Source: Gammaproteobacteria bacterium
GTDB lineage: Bacteria > Pseudomonadota > Gammaproteobacteria > Pseudomonadales > Azotimanducaceae
Reading direction: 5' to 3'
Length of the DNA stretch: 7,223 nt
Assembly: GCA_030430515.1 (NCBI GenBank)
Contig: JAUIKX010000179.1
Span: forward strand, 1-7,223
Position numbers and translations under genes: made by a program. Under the pieces are notes generated by a model that worked only from the letters and a program-made list of their open reading frames with translations, was not told where the DNA came from and searched no databases. This document shows positions 1 through 5,876 of the stretch, piece by piece (position 1 is the first letter of the stretch; each line of letters opens with the position of its first letter).

Positions 1-272
1 AGCTGCTGGACCACAGACTTCCGGAAGCGGTCGCGTATATCGAGTCGGTATGCCCGCAATCGGGCTACCTGGTGGGCGAAAGCCTGACCATTGCCGACCT
101 GGCGGTCACCACCTGTTTTATCCAGGCGGGGTATGGTGGCTATGAAGTCGACGGCGAGCAGTATCCGAAACTACGAAGTTATCTCGATGGTGCGTATGGG
201 TCAGAATTGGTGCAGAAGCGCAGAGAAGTCGAGGCAAACGTCATTGCGGCAATGGCCGGTGGGGCGGGATAG
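1..272 (+). CDS. Glutathione S-transferase, C-terminal part (5' truncated by window edge)
   Basis: Open reading frame entering from the left edge (first full codon at position 3) and ending with TAG at 270-272. About 89 residues are visible and they match the all-helical C-terminal domain of cytosolic glutathione S-transferases. The segment GYLVGESLTIADLAVTTC is the conserved GST motif in which the Asp after the small residues (T-I-A-D) caps a folding helix. It is followed by the usual YPKLRSYLDG stretch, where the family has a 'P.l..w...' segment. The glutathione-binding thioredoxin-like N-terminal domain would lie outside the window, so the subclass and active-site residue cannot be read. 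GSTs conjugate or isomerise electrophiles using glutathione in the cytoplasm. The gene is convergent with the acyl-CoA dehydrogenase pair and separated from it by a hairpin, so it belongs to a different transcript. An internal ATG at 72 lies inside the motif and is not a real start. Confidence 0.88.
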   Translation, partial: LLDHRLPEAVAYIESVCPQSGYLVGESLTIADLAVTTCFIQAGYGGYEVDGEQYPKLRSYLDGAYGSELVQKRREVEANVIAAMAGGAG

Positions 273-286
273 GTCTGCAAGTTTCA

Positions 287-316
287 AGGTGTCCGCCTCC
301 AAGGAGGCGGACACCT
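287..316. terminator. Bidirectional hairpin between convergent genes
   Basis: Perfect inverted repeat with 14-nt arms, AGGTGTCCGCCTCC (287-300) and GGAGGCGGACACCT (303-316), separated by AA. In practice this is a 13-bp stem with a CAAG tetraloop. It sits 14 bases after the GST stop and 18 bases after the stop of the convergent acyl-CoA dehydrogenase gene, where a shared terminator is expected. Neither side has a strong U-run (GTTCTCG on the + side, TTGAAAC on the - side), so it may act as a weak intrinsic terminator or as a 3'-end-stabilising hairpin. Confidence 0.75.
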
Positions 317-334
317 GTTCTCGCGGCTGTTAGC

Positions 335-1459
335 TCAAGCTGCAAACTTCTGCAGGTGGTAGTCGGCGTTGCCGAACTGTGCATCGATCACCAGGAGCCG
401 CTTGAAGTAGTGGCCGATGCGCAGCTCTTCAGTCATGCCCATGCCGCCATGCAGCTGCACGGCGCTCTCGCCGACGAAGATGCTCTGCTTGCCCACCAGG
501 TGCTTCAGCGCATGCACTGTCCGTGTCGCATCAACACCGCTTGCAGCCACTTCCATCGTGGCGCGCAGGAGCATGGATTTGCACTGCTCGTACTCCATGA
601 ACATGTCGACCATGCGGTGCTGCAGCACCTGAAAATCAGACAGCGGATGGTCGAACTGCACCCGTTCCTGGGTGTATTCGATGGTGTCTTTGTAGAGCAT
701 TTCCATGGTGCCGACCGCTTCGGCGCAATGGGCGAGAATGCCGTCGAGCACGACTTCGTGCAGAAGGCCGTGGCCCTGGTCCACGTCGCCCAGCACGTTG
801 TCTTTGCTCACACGCACGTCTTTGAACGTGATCTCTGATGCCCGCAAGCCATCGACAGTGGGGAAGCTATCCATGCTTACCCCCTCCGCGTCGGCAGGGA
901 CGAGAAACAGAGTGATGCCGTCGGTTTCCATCTGGCCGCCGCTGGTGCGTGCGGAAACGACGATGTGTGAAGCGGTCTCGGCGTTGGCCACCATGGACTT
1001 CTGGCCATTGATGACGAAGTCGTCGCCATCGGCTTTTGCGCTCGTGATGACGTCGTTCAGGTCGAAGCGTGACTGCTCTTCTGCGTAGCCGAGCGTGAGC
1101 TGCAGGCTGCCGTCCTGCACGCCGGGGAGGATAGCGGCTCGCAGCGCATCGCTGCCGCCGCGTTTTACGGCACCGCCGCCCAGCACGATGGACGGTACGA
1201 ACGGTTCGAGTACCAGCCCCTTCCCGAACTCCTCCATGATGATCATCGTGTCGACCTGATCGCCGCCGAAGCCACCGTCGGCTTCCGAAAACGGCATGCC
1301 GAACCAGCCGAGCTCCGCCATGGTCTGCCAGTGTTCTTTCTTGAAGCCACCCGGTTCGGCCGCATACTCCTGACGGCTTTCCAGATGGTAGTTGTCGCTG
1401 ACAAAGCGGCTGACGCTGTCCGCTACGAGTTGCTGTTCTTCTGTGAGATCGAAATTCAT
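335..1459 (-). CDS. Acyl-CoA dehydrogenase, small/non-catalytic-type subunit of a probable heteromeric pair
   Basis: 374 aa, the usual size for an acyl-CoA dehydrogenase (FAD enzyme making the trans-2 double bond of acyl-CoA, passing electrons to ETF). The N-terminal helical domain begins MNFDLTEEQQLVADSV. A middle beta domain follows (about 120-225), then a C-terminal helical domain with YTQERVQFDHPLSDFQVLQH (262-281), the FAD-contacting R/FQ region, and QLHGGMGMTEE (335-345), the FAD-binding GG motif. The flavin/substrate signature at about 121-134 is degenerate (LTLGYAEEQSRFDL). The helix-G base position reads VLDGIL (about 237-242, Gly instead of Glu). The MCAD-type base position near the C terminus (about 360-365, DAQFGN) also lacks Glu. 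The start at 1459 is chosen because it overlaps the upstream gene's TGA in an ATGA junction (1456-1459), has AAGAGGT upstream, and matches the family N terminus. In-frame sequence further upstream translates to arginine-rich shadow. I infer it is the partner subunit of the upstream dehydrogenase, as in FadE26-FadE27-type or PimC/PimD-type pairs. Confidence 0.9.
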   Translation of the reverse strand: MNFDLTEEQQLVADSVSRFVSDNYHLESRQEYAAEPGGFKKEHWQTMAELGWFGMPFSEADGGFGGDQVDTMIIMEEFGKGLVLEPFVPSIVLGGGAVKRGGSDALRAAILPGVQDGSLQLTLGYAEEQSRFDLNDVITSAKADGDDFVINGQKSMVANAETASHIVVSARTSGGQMETDGITLFLVPADAEGVSMDSFPTVDGLRASEITFKDVRVSKDNVLGDVDQGHGLLHEVVLDGILAHCAEAVGTMEMLYKDTIEYTQERVQFDHPLSDFQVLQHRMVDMFMEYEQCKSMLLRATMEVAASGVDATRTVHALKHLVGKQSIFVGESAVQLHGGMGMTEELRIGHYFKRLLVIDAQFGNADYHLQKFAA

Positions 1460-2625
1460 TTGCCTGACCTCTTGATGCCCAAAACGTTTTTCGCGATGAC
1501 GTCGCGCTGCACTTCGCTGGCGCCGCCGTAGATGGTGTAGGCGCGGCTGGCGAGATAACCGGCCGTTCCCGCTTTCGCAAATCCTGGCCCGGCGGTCTTG
1601 TCGCCCCACGCTGCCGAGTAGAGGCCGCCGGCTTCCATGGTCAGCTTGTTTGTGCGCTGCTGGATGTTGGTGCCTTTCAGTTTGAGGATGGAGGACTCCG
1701 GTCCGGGGGCTGTACCCGCGGAGGCGCTGGCGAGGCTGCGCAGTTCGGTGAACTCGGTGGCCATCAGATCGATCTCGAGTTCAGCGATCTTCTTGCGGAA
1801 GCCCGGGTCGTCCATGAGCGAACCGTTGCCGCGCTTTACGGTGCCGGCTTTCTGCTTAAGGTTTTCGAGTGCGACGATGGAGTTGGAGATGCCGGCAATA
1901 CCGGTGCGCTCGTGCTGGAGCAGCCCCTTGGCTACGGCCCAGCCTTTATTCTCTTCCCCGACCCGGTTTTCCACCGGTACCTTCACGTCGGTGATGTGCA
2001 CCATGTTCACCGAGTGGGCGCCGCCCAGGGTGATGATGGGTTTGACTTCCACGCCTTCCTGATTCATCGGAAACAGCAGGAATGTGATGCCTTCCTGCTT
2101 GCGGCCCGAATCGTCGGTGCGTGTGAGGCAGAAGATCCAGTCGGCTATGTGCGCCGCGGTCGTCCAGATTTTGGTGCCGTTGACGATGTAGTGCTGACCG
2201 TCATCAGTGAGCTCTGCTTTCGTCTTGAGGTTGGCGAGGTCGGAACCTGCGCCGGGCTCGGAATAGCCCTGACACCAGTTCACTTTGCGCGAGCGGATAT
2301 CGGGGAGGAATCGTTCCTGTTGTTCCTTGGTGCCGTACTGCATGAGCATCGGCGCCAGCATGACGGTACCGAAAGGCATGTCCCATGGCGTGGTGCGGCT
2401 AGCGGTCTCTTTCTGCCAGATGTAGTGCTGGGTGGGGCTCCAGCCTGGGCCGCCGAACTCCTGGGGCCACTTCGGCACGTCCCATCCGCCCTTCTCACGG
2501 GCGGCTTCGAACCAGCCCATGCGCCAGGCGTTGTAGTCCTCGCCGGGCTTGTAGGCGTTGCCGTCCAGAAATTCCCGAACCTCTTTTTCGAACGCGAGGT
2601 CTTCGGTACTGAGATCGATGTCCAT
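1456..2625 (-). CDS. Acyl-CoA dehydrogenase, large catalytic subunit (FadE26/PimC-like)
   Basis: 389 aa from ATG 2625, or 391 aa from ATG 2631. I prefer 2625 because the only purine-rich stretch, GGGAAG, abuts the 2631 ATG but lies 6 nt before the 2625 ATG. Residue numbers below use the 391-aa form. The N-terminal helical domain contains the WP.EFGGPGW segment (55-64). YSEPGAGSDLANL (123-135) is the acyl-CoA dehydrogenase signature at the flavin. A middle beta domain follows, with NGTKIWTT (151-158). The C terminus ends YTIYGGASEVQRDVIAKNVLG (365-385). The catalytic base of medium-chain enzymes (Glu in Y-E-G-T) is Gly369 here, but Glu241 in LLQHERTG lines up with the helix-G base of isovaleryl-CoA dehydrogenase and of the ChsE4 (FadE26) subunit of the mycobacterial cholesterol enzyme. 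First gene of the two-gene operon, coupled by ATGA to the small subunit. Probably dehydrogenates a bulky or branched acyl-CoA; the actual substrate cannot be read. Confidence 0.92.
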   Translation of the reverse strand: MDIDLSTEDLAFEKEVREFLDGNAYKPGEDYNAWRMGWFEAAREKGGWDVPKWPQEFGGPGWSPTQHYIWQKETASRTTPWDMPFGTVMLAPMLMQYGTKEQQERFLPDIRSRKVNWCQGYSEPGAGSDLANLKTKAELTDDGQHYIVNGTKIWTTAAHIADWIFCLTRTDDSGRKQEGITFLLFPMNQEGVEVKPIITLGGAHSVNMVHITDVKVPVENRVGEENKGWAVAKGLLQHERTGIAGISNSIVALENLKQKAGTVKRGNGSLMDDPGFRKKIAELEIDLMATEFTELRSLASASAGTAPGPESSILKLKGTNIQQRTNKLTMEAGGLYSAAWGDKTAGPGFAKAGTAGYLASRAYTIYGGASEVQRDVIAKNVLGIKRSGK

Positions 2626-2657
2626 GGTCATCTTCCCATCGGTTAACTTGGGCCCGG

Positions 2658-2686
2658 AGCATAGAGCAAGCTGGAATTTGTTTCTA
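2658..2686 (-). promoter_or_regulatory. Candidate sigma70-type promoter of the dehydrogenase operon
   Basis: On the - strand, TAGAAA (complement of 2681-2686, 4/6 match to TTGACA) and TATGCT (complement of 2658-2663, 4/6 match to TATAAT) are separated by exactly 17 nt. This puts a start site about 25 bases ahead of the dehydrogenase start codon. The -35 element lies inside the palindrome at 2674-2697, which would let a bound repressor block it. The element matches are weak; the position and spacing are the main support. Confidence 0.35.
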
Positions 2687-2701
2687 GAACGAAATTCTAA
2701 T
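2672..2701 (+). promoter_or_regulatory. Candidate promoter of the tetR-crotonase genes
   Basis: TCTAAT at 2696-2701 matches TATAAT at 5 of 6 bases. A poor -35, TGGAAT (2672-2677, 3/6), lies 18 nt upstream. Transcription would begin near 2708, giving a leader of about 16 nt with GGAAAG before the ATG at 2724. The palindrome covers the spacer and most of the core, which fits autorepression. The -35 match is weak, so this is a guess supported mainly by the -10 box and location. Confidence 0.35.
2674..2697. promoter_or_regulatory. Palindromic operator in the divergent control region
   Basis: A 24-bp imperfect inverted repeat centred on CTAG. The outer arms GAATTT (2674-2679) and AAATTC (2692-2697) flank the core TTCTAGAA (2682-2689), with 20 of 24 positions symmetric. 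An overlapping alternative dyad is TAGAA-N5-TTCTA (2685-2699). It is the most AT-rich stretch of the surrounding DNA and sits between the divergent dehydrogenase operon and the tetR-family gene, overlapping candidate promoters in both directions. Length and symmetry suit a TetR-family dimer or pair of dimers. I infer it is the binding site of the adjacent regulator. Confidence 0.6.
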
Positions 2702-2723
2702 TAACTTGTGGAAAGATGGGTCT

Positions 2724-3317
2724 ATGGAAAGGGCTTCAACCACCAGCCGAAAACGCAGCATTCTTGACGCTGCGCTCTCCTGCTTCAGTGAAAACGGGGT
2801 GGAAGGCACGACGATTCAGGACATCCAGCGGGCCGCTGGCTGCAGCGTCGGCAGCCTTTACCATCACTTCGGCAGCAAGGAAGGAGTGGCCGAAGCCCTC
2901 TGGCTCGATGCCATCGCTCGATTCAACGCAGCCATGTTGAGGGCCCTCGAGAAGGCGGAAAGCGGCGAGTCGGCGGTGCGCAGCGTCGTGACCACCTACT
3001 GCTCCTGGACGGCAAGGCATGCCCCGCTTGCGCGTTTTCTCCACTCACGGGACATCGAGTTTTCGCCGGCCGCCAAAGAGAGCCAGAAAGCGCTGCAGTC
3101 AGCCTATATACACCGCGTGTTCGAGATTTTCGCGCCGTTCGCGCGTGCTGGTGAGGTTGCCGAGTTGCCTCTGCATACCTACGTGCCGCTTATCAGTGGC
3201 CCCATCGAAGCTTATGTGCGCCGCTGGTTGTCCGGAGACGCGCCGAGCCCGGTCAAAGTGCAGGACATATTTGCTGAAGCTGCATGGAATGCAGTAAAAG
3301 GCCCTAGTGCCAGATAA
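2724..3317 (+). CDS. TetR/AcrR-family transcriptional repressor
   Basis: 197 aa, typical TetR-family length. The N-terminal DNA-binding domain covers about residues 8-55: RKRSILDAALSCFSENG forms helix 1, TTIQDIQRAAGCSVGSLYHHF (29-49) is the helix-turn-helix with the hallmark G.LYHHF, and SKEGVAEA begins helix 4. The remaining helical part (about 60-195) is the ligand-binding and dimer domain, which is too divergent to name a ligand. I chose ATG 2724, with GGAAAG 8 nt upstream, over the in-frame TTG at 2706, which would add only six residues and lies at the likely transcription start. The gene is divergent from the acyl-CoA dehydrogenase pair and is followed after 31 nt by the crotonase gene, probably in one transcript. 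By analogy with PsrA-, FadR- and KstR-type TetR regulators of acyl-CoA catabolism, it probably represses both directions until an acyl-CoA or related metabolite binds. The ligand is inference. Confidence 0.92.
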   Translation: MERASTTSRKRSILDAALSCFSENGVEGTTIQDIQRAAGCSVGSLYHHFGSKEGVAEALWLDAIARFNAAMLRALEKAESGESAVRSVVTTYCSWTARHAPLARFLHSRDIEFSPAAKESQKALQSAYIHRVFEIFAPFARAGEVAELPLHTYVPLISGPIEAYVRRWLSGDAPSPVKVQDIFAEAAWNAVKGPSAR

Positions 3318-3336
3318 GTCTGCAGATCAACAAAAC

Positions 3337-3351
3337 GGGGAGAGTCACTTG
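3337..3351 (+). promoter_or_regulatory. Shine-Dalgarno and TTG start of the crotonase gene
   Basis: GGGGAGAG (3337-3344) contains GGAG ending 6 nt before the TTG at 3349-3351, an optimal spacing. The alternative GTG at 3307 lies within the end of the tetR gene and has no such site, so this element decides the start. Confidence 0.6.
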
Positions 3352-4137
3352 GCCTACGAAACACTGACGCTGGATATCGAAGCGAACGTCGCAACCATCA
3401 CCATGAACCGCCCGGACAGCGGCAATGCGCTGTCGCCCCTGGGCGCCAAGGAGTTCTGCGAGGTAGCAACCGCGCTGGAATCGAACCCGGAAGTGCGCGC
3501 AGTCGTGCTCACCGGTGCGGGGCGCATGTTCTGCGCGGGTGGTGACCTGGCCGCCATGGCACAAGCAGGTGACGATCGTCGACGCCTGCTCATGCAGATG
3601 GCCGGTGACCTGCACATGGGGCTGTCGCGTCTGTCGCGGGGCAATGCGCCGGTGATCGCTGCCGTAAACGGTACCGCAGCTGGCGCGGGCTTGAGCATGG
3701 TCATGGCCTGCGATCTGGCGGTCGCCGGGGAGTCGTGTGTGTTCACCAGTGCGTATACCGCTGCGGGTTTGTCACCGGATGGCAGTTCGACCTACTTCAT
3801 GCCGCGCAAGATCGGCGACCGGCGCACCCGGGAGCTGATGCTGACCAACCGCGTGCTCAAGGGCGCAGAAGCGGTGGAGTGGGGCATCGTCAACGAGGTC
3901 GTTGAAGACGGCAAACAGTTGGAGCGGGCCATGGAGCTCGCCCGTCAGATTGCCGCTGGTCCGACGCTCGCTTTCGGTGCGGTCAAGACCCTGCTCAACG
4001 GCACCTTCGATCAGACCCTGGAATCGCAGATGGAGCTCGAGTCCCGCGCCATAGCGGATCTTTCCATGAGCGATGATGGTCGTGAAGGCATCGATGCATT
4101 CCTCAACAAGCGCAAGCCGTCTTTCAAGGGGAGCTAG
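3349..4137 (+). CDS. Enoyl-CoA hydratase/isomerase (crotonase) family protein, PaaG-like active site
   Basis: 262 aa from TTG 3349, the standard crotonase length, beginning AYETLTLDIEANVATITMNRP as family members do. The GTG at 3307 would add 14 residues with no family similarity. Crotonase-fold landmarks are the CoA-binding and oxyanion-hole segments GRMFCAGGDL (58-67) and NGTAAGAG (107-114). The two catalytic glutamates of mitochondrial enoyl-CoA hydratase (Glu144 and Glu164) align with Ser116 and Tyr136 here, so simple hydratase chemistry is doubtful. Asp144 in GLSPDGSS occupies the position of the conserved Asp in PaaG-type isomerases and of Asp145 in 4-chlorobenzoyl-CoA dehalogenase. His89 lines up with that dehalogenase's His90. 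A double-bond isomerase or another CoA-ester reaction is more likely than hydration. It follows the tetR gene by 31 nt and its 3' end overlaps the convergent transporter gene by 14 bp. Substrate unknown. Confidence 0.88.
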   Translation: MAYETLTLDIEANVATITMNRPDSGNALSPLGAKEFCEVATALESNPEVRAVVLTGAGRMFCAGGDLAAMAQAGDDRRRLLMQMAGDLHMGLSRLSRGNAPVIAAVNGTAAGAGLSMVMACDLAVAGESCVFTSAYTAAGLSPDGSSTYFMPRKIGDRRTRELMLTNRVLKGAEAVEWGIVNEVVEDGKQLERAMELARQIAAGPTLAFGAVKTLLNGTFDQTLESQMELESRAIADLSMSDDGREGIDAFLNKRKPSFKGS

Positions 4138-4990
4138 CGCCTGAAGACTGAGTGAGCACCACGCCGCCGACGATGATCGCGAGACCGATCACGGTGGCGG
4201 CGCGGATCTCCTCGCCGAGCACGCCCCCGATGAGCAGGAGAGACAGAAAGGGCGCGAGGAATATCAGCTGCGAGATACGAGCGACCTGTCGGGTGCGTTT
4301 CAGGGCCTGCTGCCAGAGCAGAAACGTTACCCCCATCTCCACCACGCCCACCCAGGCGGCGTAGGCCCAGCCGTCGGACTCAATCGCAGGCAGGCCGTCC
4401 GTGCCGGCGCACCAGATCGCCAGTAGAGGCAGCGCAAAGGTAAAACTCCAGGCCATGAGGGCTGTGGGGTTTGCTTGGGTCCGCGTGTTCAGCAGCCAGT
4501 AGCCGGCCCAGAGGAGTGTGCTGCCCAGCGCCAGGGCGATACCGCTGATGCTGAGTGTGAAGCTCCCGCCTCTGTAGAGCAGAATCACCACGCCCAGGTA
4601 GGCGATGACAATTCCGGTCAGCGAACGTTTGCTCAACTTCTGACCGAGCACCGGTGCTGCGAGCAGGGCGAGCACCACCGCCCAGGTGTAGTTGAGCGGT
4701 TGGGCGATCTGCGCGGGCAGGCGGTCGTAGGCTTCGAACAGCACAAGGTAGTAGGCGAACGGATTGATCATGCCCAGAAGCGCTGCCAGGCGCAGATCGG
4801 CGCGGCTTAAAGACGTACTTGCCGACGCGAACGCAGCACCCCAGAAGATGATCAGTGAGATCGCGGTGGCGATCAGCAGAAGCTGCGGCGGTGAAAAGTG
4901 GCTGAGACCGAGTTTGAATGCGGTGGCGACGGTAGACCACAGGAGCACCGCGGAGAGCCCGTAAAACGTTGCGGTGGTCTCTTCGGACAT
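4124..4990 (-). CDS. EamA/DMT-superfamily inner-membrane transporter
   Basis: 288 aa, highly hydrophobic, with the ten-helix layout of drug/metabolite transporters (two five-helix EamA repeats). Repeat 1 spans about 8-138, starting TFYGLSAVLLWSTVATAFK and including PFAYYLVLFEAYDRLPAQIA and YLGVVILLY. Repeat 2 spans about 149-282, including LLWAGYWLLNTR, VTFLLWQQAL, ISQLIFLAPFLSLLLIG and GLAIIVGGVVL. The family exports or imports small metabolites, amino acids or drugs across the inner membrane; the substrate cannot be inferred. The start at ATG 4990 gives MSEETTATFYG, directly leading into helix 1. It lies only 5 nt after the upstream oxidoreductase stop and has no clear ribosome site, suggesting translational coupling. 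In-frame sequence further upstream is arginine-rich shadow of the oxidoreductase gene. It is the last gene of the three-gene cluster, and its end overlaps the crotonase gene tail to tail. Confidence 0.92.
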   Translation of the reverse strand: MSEETTATFYGLSAVLLWSTVATAFKLGLSHFSPPQLLLIATAISLIIFWGAAFASASTSLSRADLRLAALLGMINPFAYYLVLFEAYDRLPAQIAQPLNYTWAVVLALLAAPVLGQKLSKRSLTGIVIAYLGVVILLYRGGSFTLSISGIALALGSTLLWAGYWLLNTRTQANPTALMAWSFTFALPLLAIWCAGTDGLPAIESDGWAYAAWVGVVEMGVTFLLWQQALKRTRQVARISQLIFLAPFLSLLLIGGVLGEEIRAATVIGLAIIVGGVVLTQSSGASSP

Positions 4991-4995
4991 CGGTT

Positions 4996-5841
4996 TCAGT
5001 CGAGACCGGCAAGCGCTCTTGCGGTGGGGGTGACTTCTTCGAGCTTGTCCAGGTGCTGTTGTGAAGTCAGGTCGCCACCCAGAGTGCGCAGACACACATA
5101 GTCCAGCCCCGTTTCACGCCAGTTGGCGACCCGGTCCTGCCATTCGTCCTCCCGCGGGCCGACGACAGCGACTCCGGCTTCGGTCTGAATGTCTTGCGGA
5201 TCACGGCCAGCTTGTGCCGCTGCCGCATCGATGCGACTTCGCACGCCCGGATAGTCCTCGGGCGAGCACAGCACGAACCATCCATCGGCGTAGCGGCCGA
5301 TCCGGCGCACGACCGGATCGCTCGGCACGGACGCGCCGCCGTACCAGATGGGCAGGTGCGCGCGTACTGGCCGGGGACAGATGCCGAGGTTGTCGATGCG
5401 ATGCCAGCGGCCGGTGAAGTCCACCGTATCCTGCGTCAGGAGCTGCCGCAGCAGATCCAGCTGCTCGTCGCAGCGCGCGCCGCGGGTATGAAAGTCTTCG
5501 CCGAGCGCTTCGAACTGTTCCGGGCTGCTGCCGATTCCGACGCCAAGCCTTGCCCGACCGTTCGACAGCACGTCGAGCTGGGCGATCTGCTTGGCGAAGT
5601 GTGCGGTCTGGCGCATGGGCAGCACGATCACGGAGGGACAGAGCTCGATGCGCTTCGTATAGGCCGCCAGCCAGGCGAACAGCATCATCGGTTCGTGCAG
5701 ATGCCCGCCGTTGGGGCGGATGATCATGTCGGGCACTCTGAGATGGGCGTAGCCGAGGTCGTCGGCAAGCTCCGCAAAAGCGCGAATGGCGCCGAGATCG
5801 TCTTTCATCTCCCGGACGGGCAGAGATACACCGAGCTTCAT
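4996..5841 (-). CDS. Luciferase-like monooxygenase (LLM class, probably F420-dependent) oxidoreductase
   Basis: 281 aa, matching the shorter F420-type luciferase-like TIM-barrel enzymes. It begins with the family strand MKLGVSLPVRE. Then come AFAELADDLGYAHLRVPD (21-38) and the barrel segment IELCPSVIVLPMRQTAHFAKQIAQLDVLSNGRARLGVGIGS, written here in parts: IELCPSVIVLP (65-75), HFAKQIAQLDVLSNGR (81-96) and LGVGIGSSPEQFEALGEDF (99-117). Next are RGARCDEQLDLLRQLL (120-135) and PIWYGGASV (164-172). These are the hallmarks of the group that uses F420 or FMN for hydride transfer or oxygenation. Cofactor choice cannot be settled from this sequence. Start ATG 5841 is supported by AGGAAGG (complement of 5849-5855) with a 7-nt spacer; the in-frame ATG at 5859 lies within that site. 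It follows the membrane-protein gene by 35 nt and precedes the transporter gene by 5 nt, so it is probably co-transcribed with both. Cytoplasmic, substrate unknown. Confidence 0.9.
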   Translation of the reverse strand: MKLGVSLPVREMKDDLGAIRAFAELADDLGYAHLRVPDMIIRPNGGHLHEPMMLFAWLAAYTKRIELCPSVIVLPMRQTAHFAKQIAQLDVLSNGRARLGVGIGSSPEQFEALGEDFHTRGARCDEQLDLLRQLLTQDTVDFTGRWHRIDNLGICPRPVRAHLPIWYGGASVPSDPVVRRIGRYADGWFVLCSPEDYPGVRSRIDAAAAQAGRDPQDIQTEAGVAVVGPREDEWQDRVANWRETGLDYVCLRTLGGDLTSQQHLDKLEEVTPTARALAGLD

Positions 5842-5848
5842 GGGTTGG

Positions 5849-5855
5849 CCTTCCT
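5849..5855 (-). promoter_or_regulatory. Strong Shine-Dalgarno site of the luciferase-like gene
   Basis: AGGAAGG on the - strand, 7 nt before ATG 5841. It is the clearest ribosome site in this cluster and decides the start against the ATG at 5859 and against much longer in-frame extensions. Confidence 0.65.
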
Positions 5856-5876
5856 GCATGTCGAGCAGGAAGTGTA

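Noticed and set aside
356..838. 160-aa open frame on the + strand opposite the small dehydrogenase subunit
   Set aside because: Histidine/alanine/valine-rich antisense shadow with no motif; the opposite strand is a complete family member.
1460..1609. 50-residue N-terminal extension of the small dehydrogenase subunit
   Set aside because: Arginine-rich, antisense-like composition, overlaps the end of the large-subunit gene; ATG 1459 fits the family and the ATGA junction.
1912..2646. 244-aa open frame on the + strand antisense to the large dehydrogenase subunit
   Set aside because: Fully inside a well-supported dehydrogenase gene, no family resemblance, composition typical of a reverse-strand shadow in GC-rich DNA.
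2643..2708. Direct repeat TTAACTTG at 2643-2650 and 2701-2708 flanking the divergent control region
   Set aside because: Only 8 bp and 58 bp apart; symmetric placement is suggestive but it could easily be chance, and no TetR-type dyad is formed.
4138..4990. Possible alternative coding frame (4380-5012, - strand) within the transporter region
   Set aside because: Hydrophilic, proline/arginine-rich shadow; the overlapping frame encodes ten clear membrane helices.
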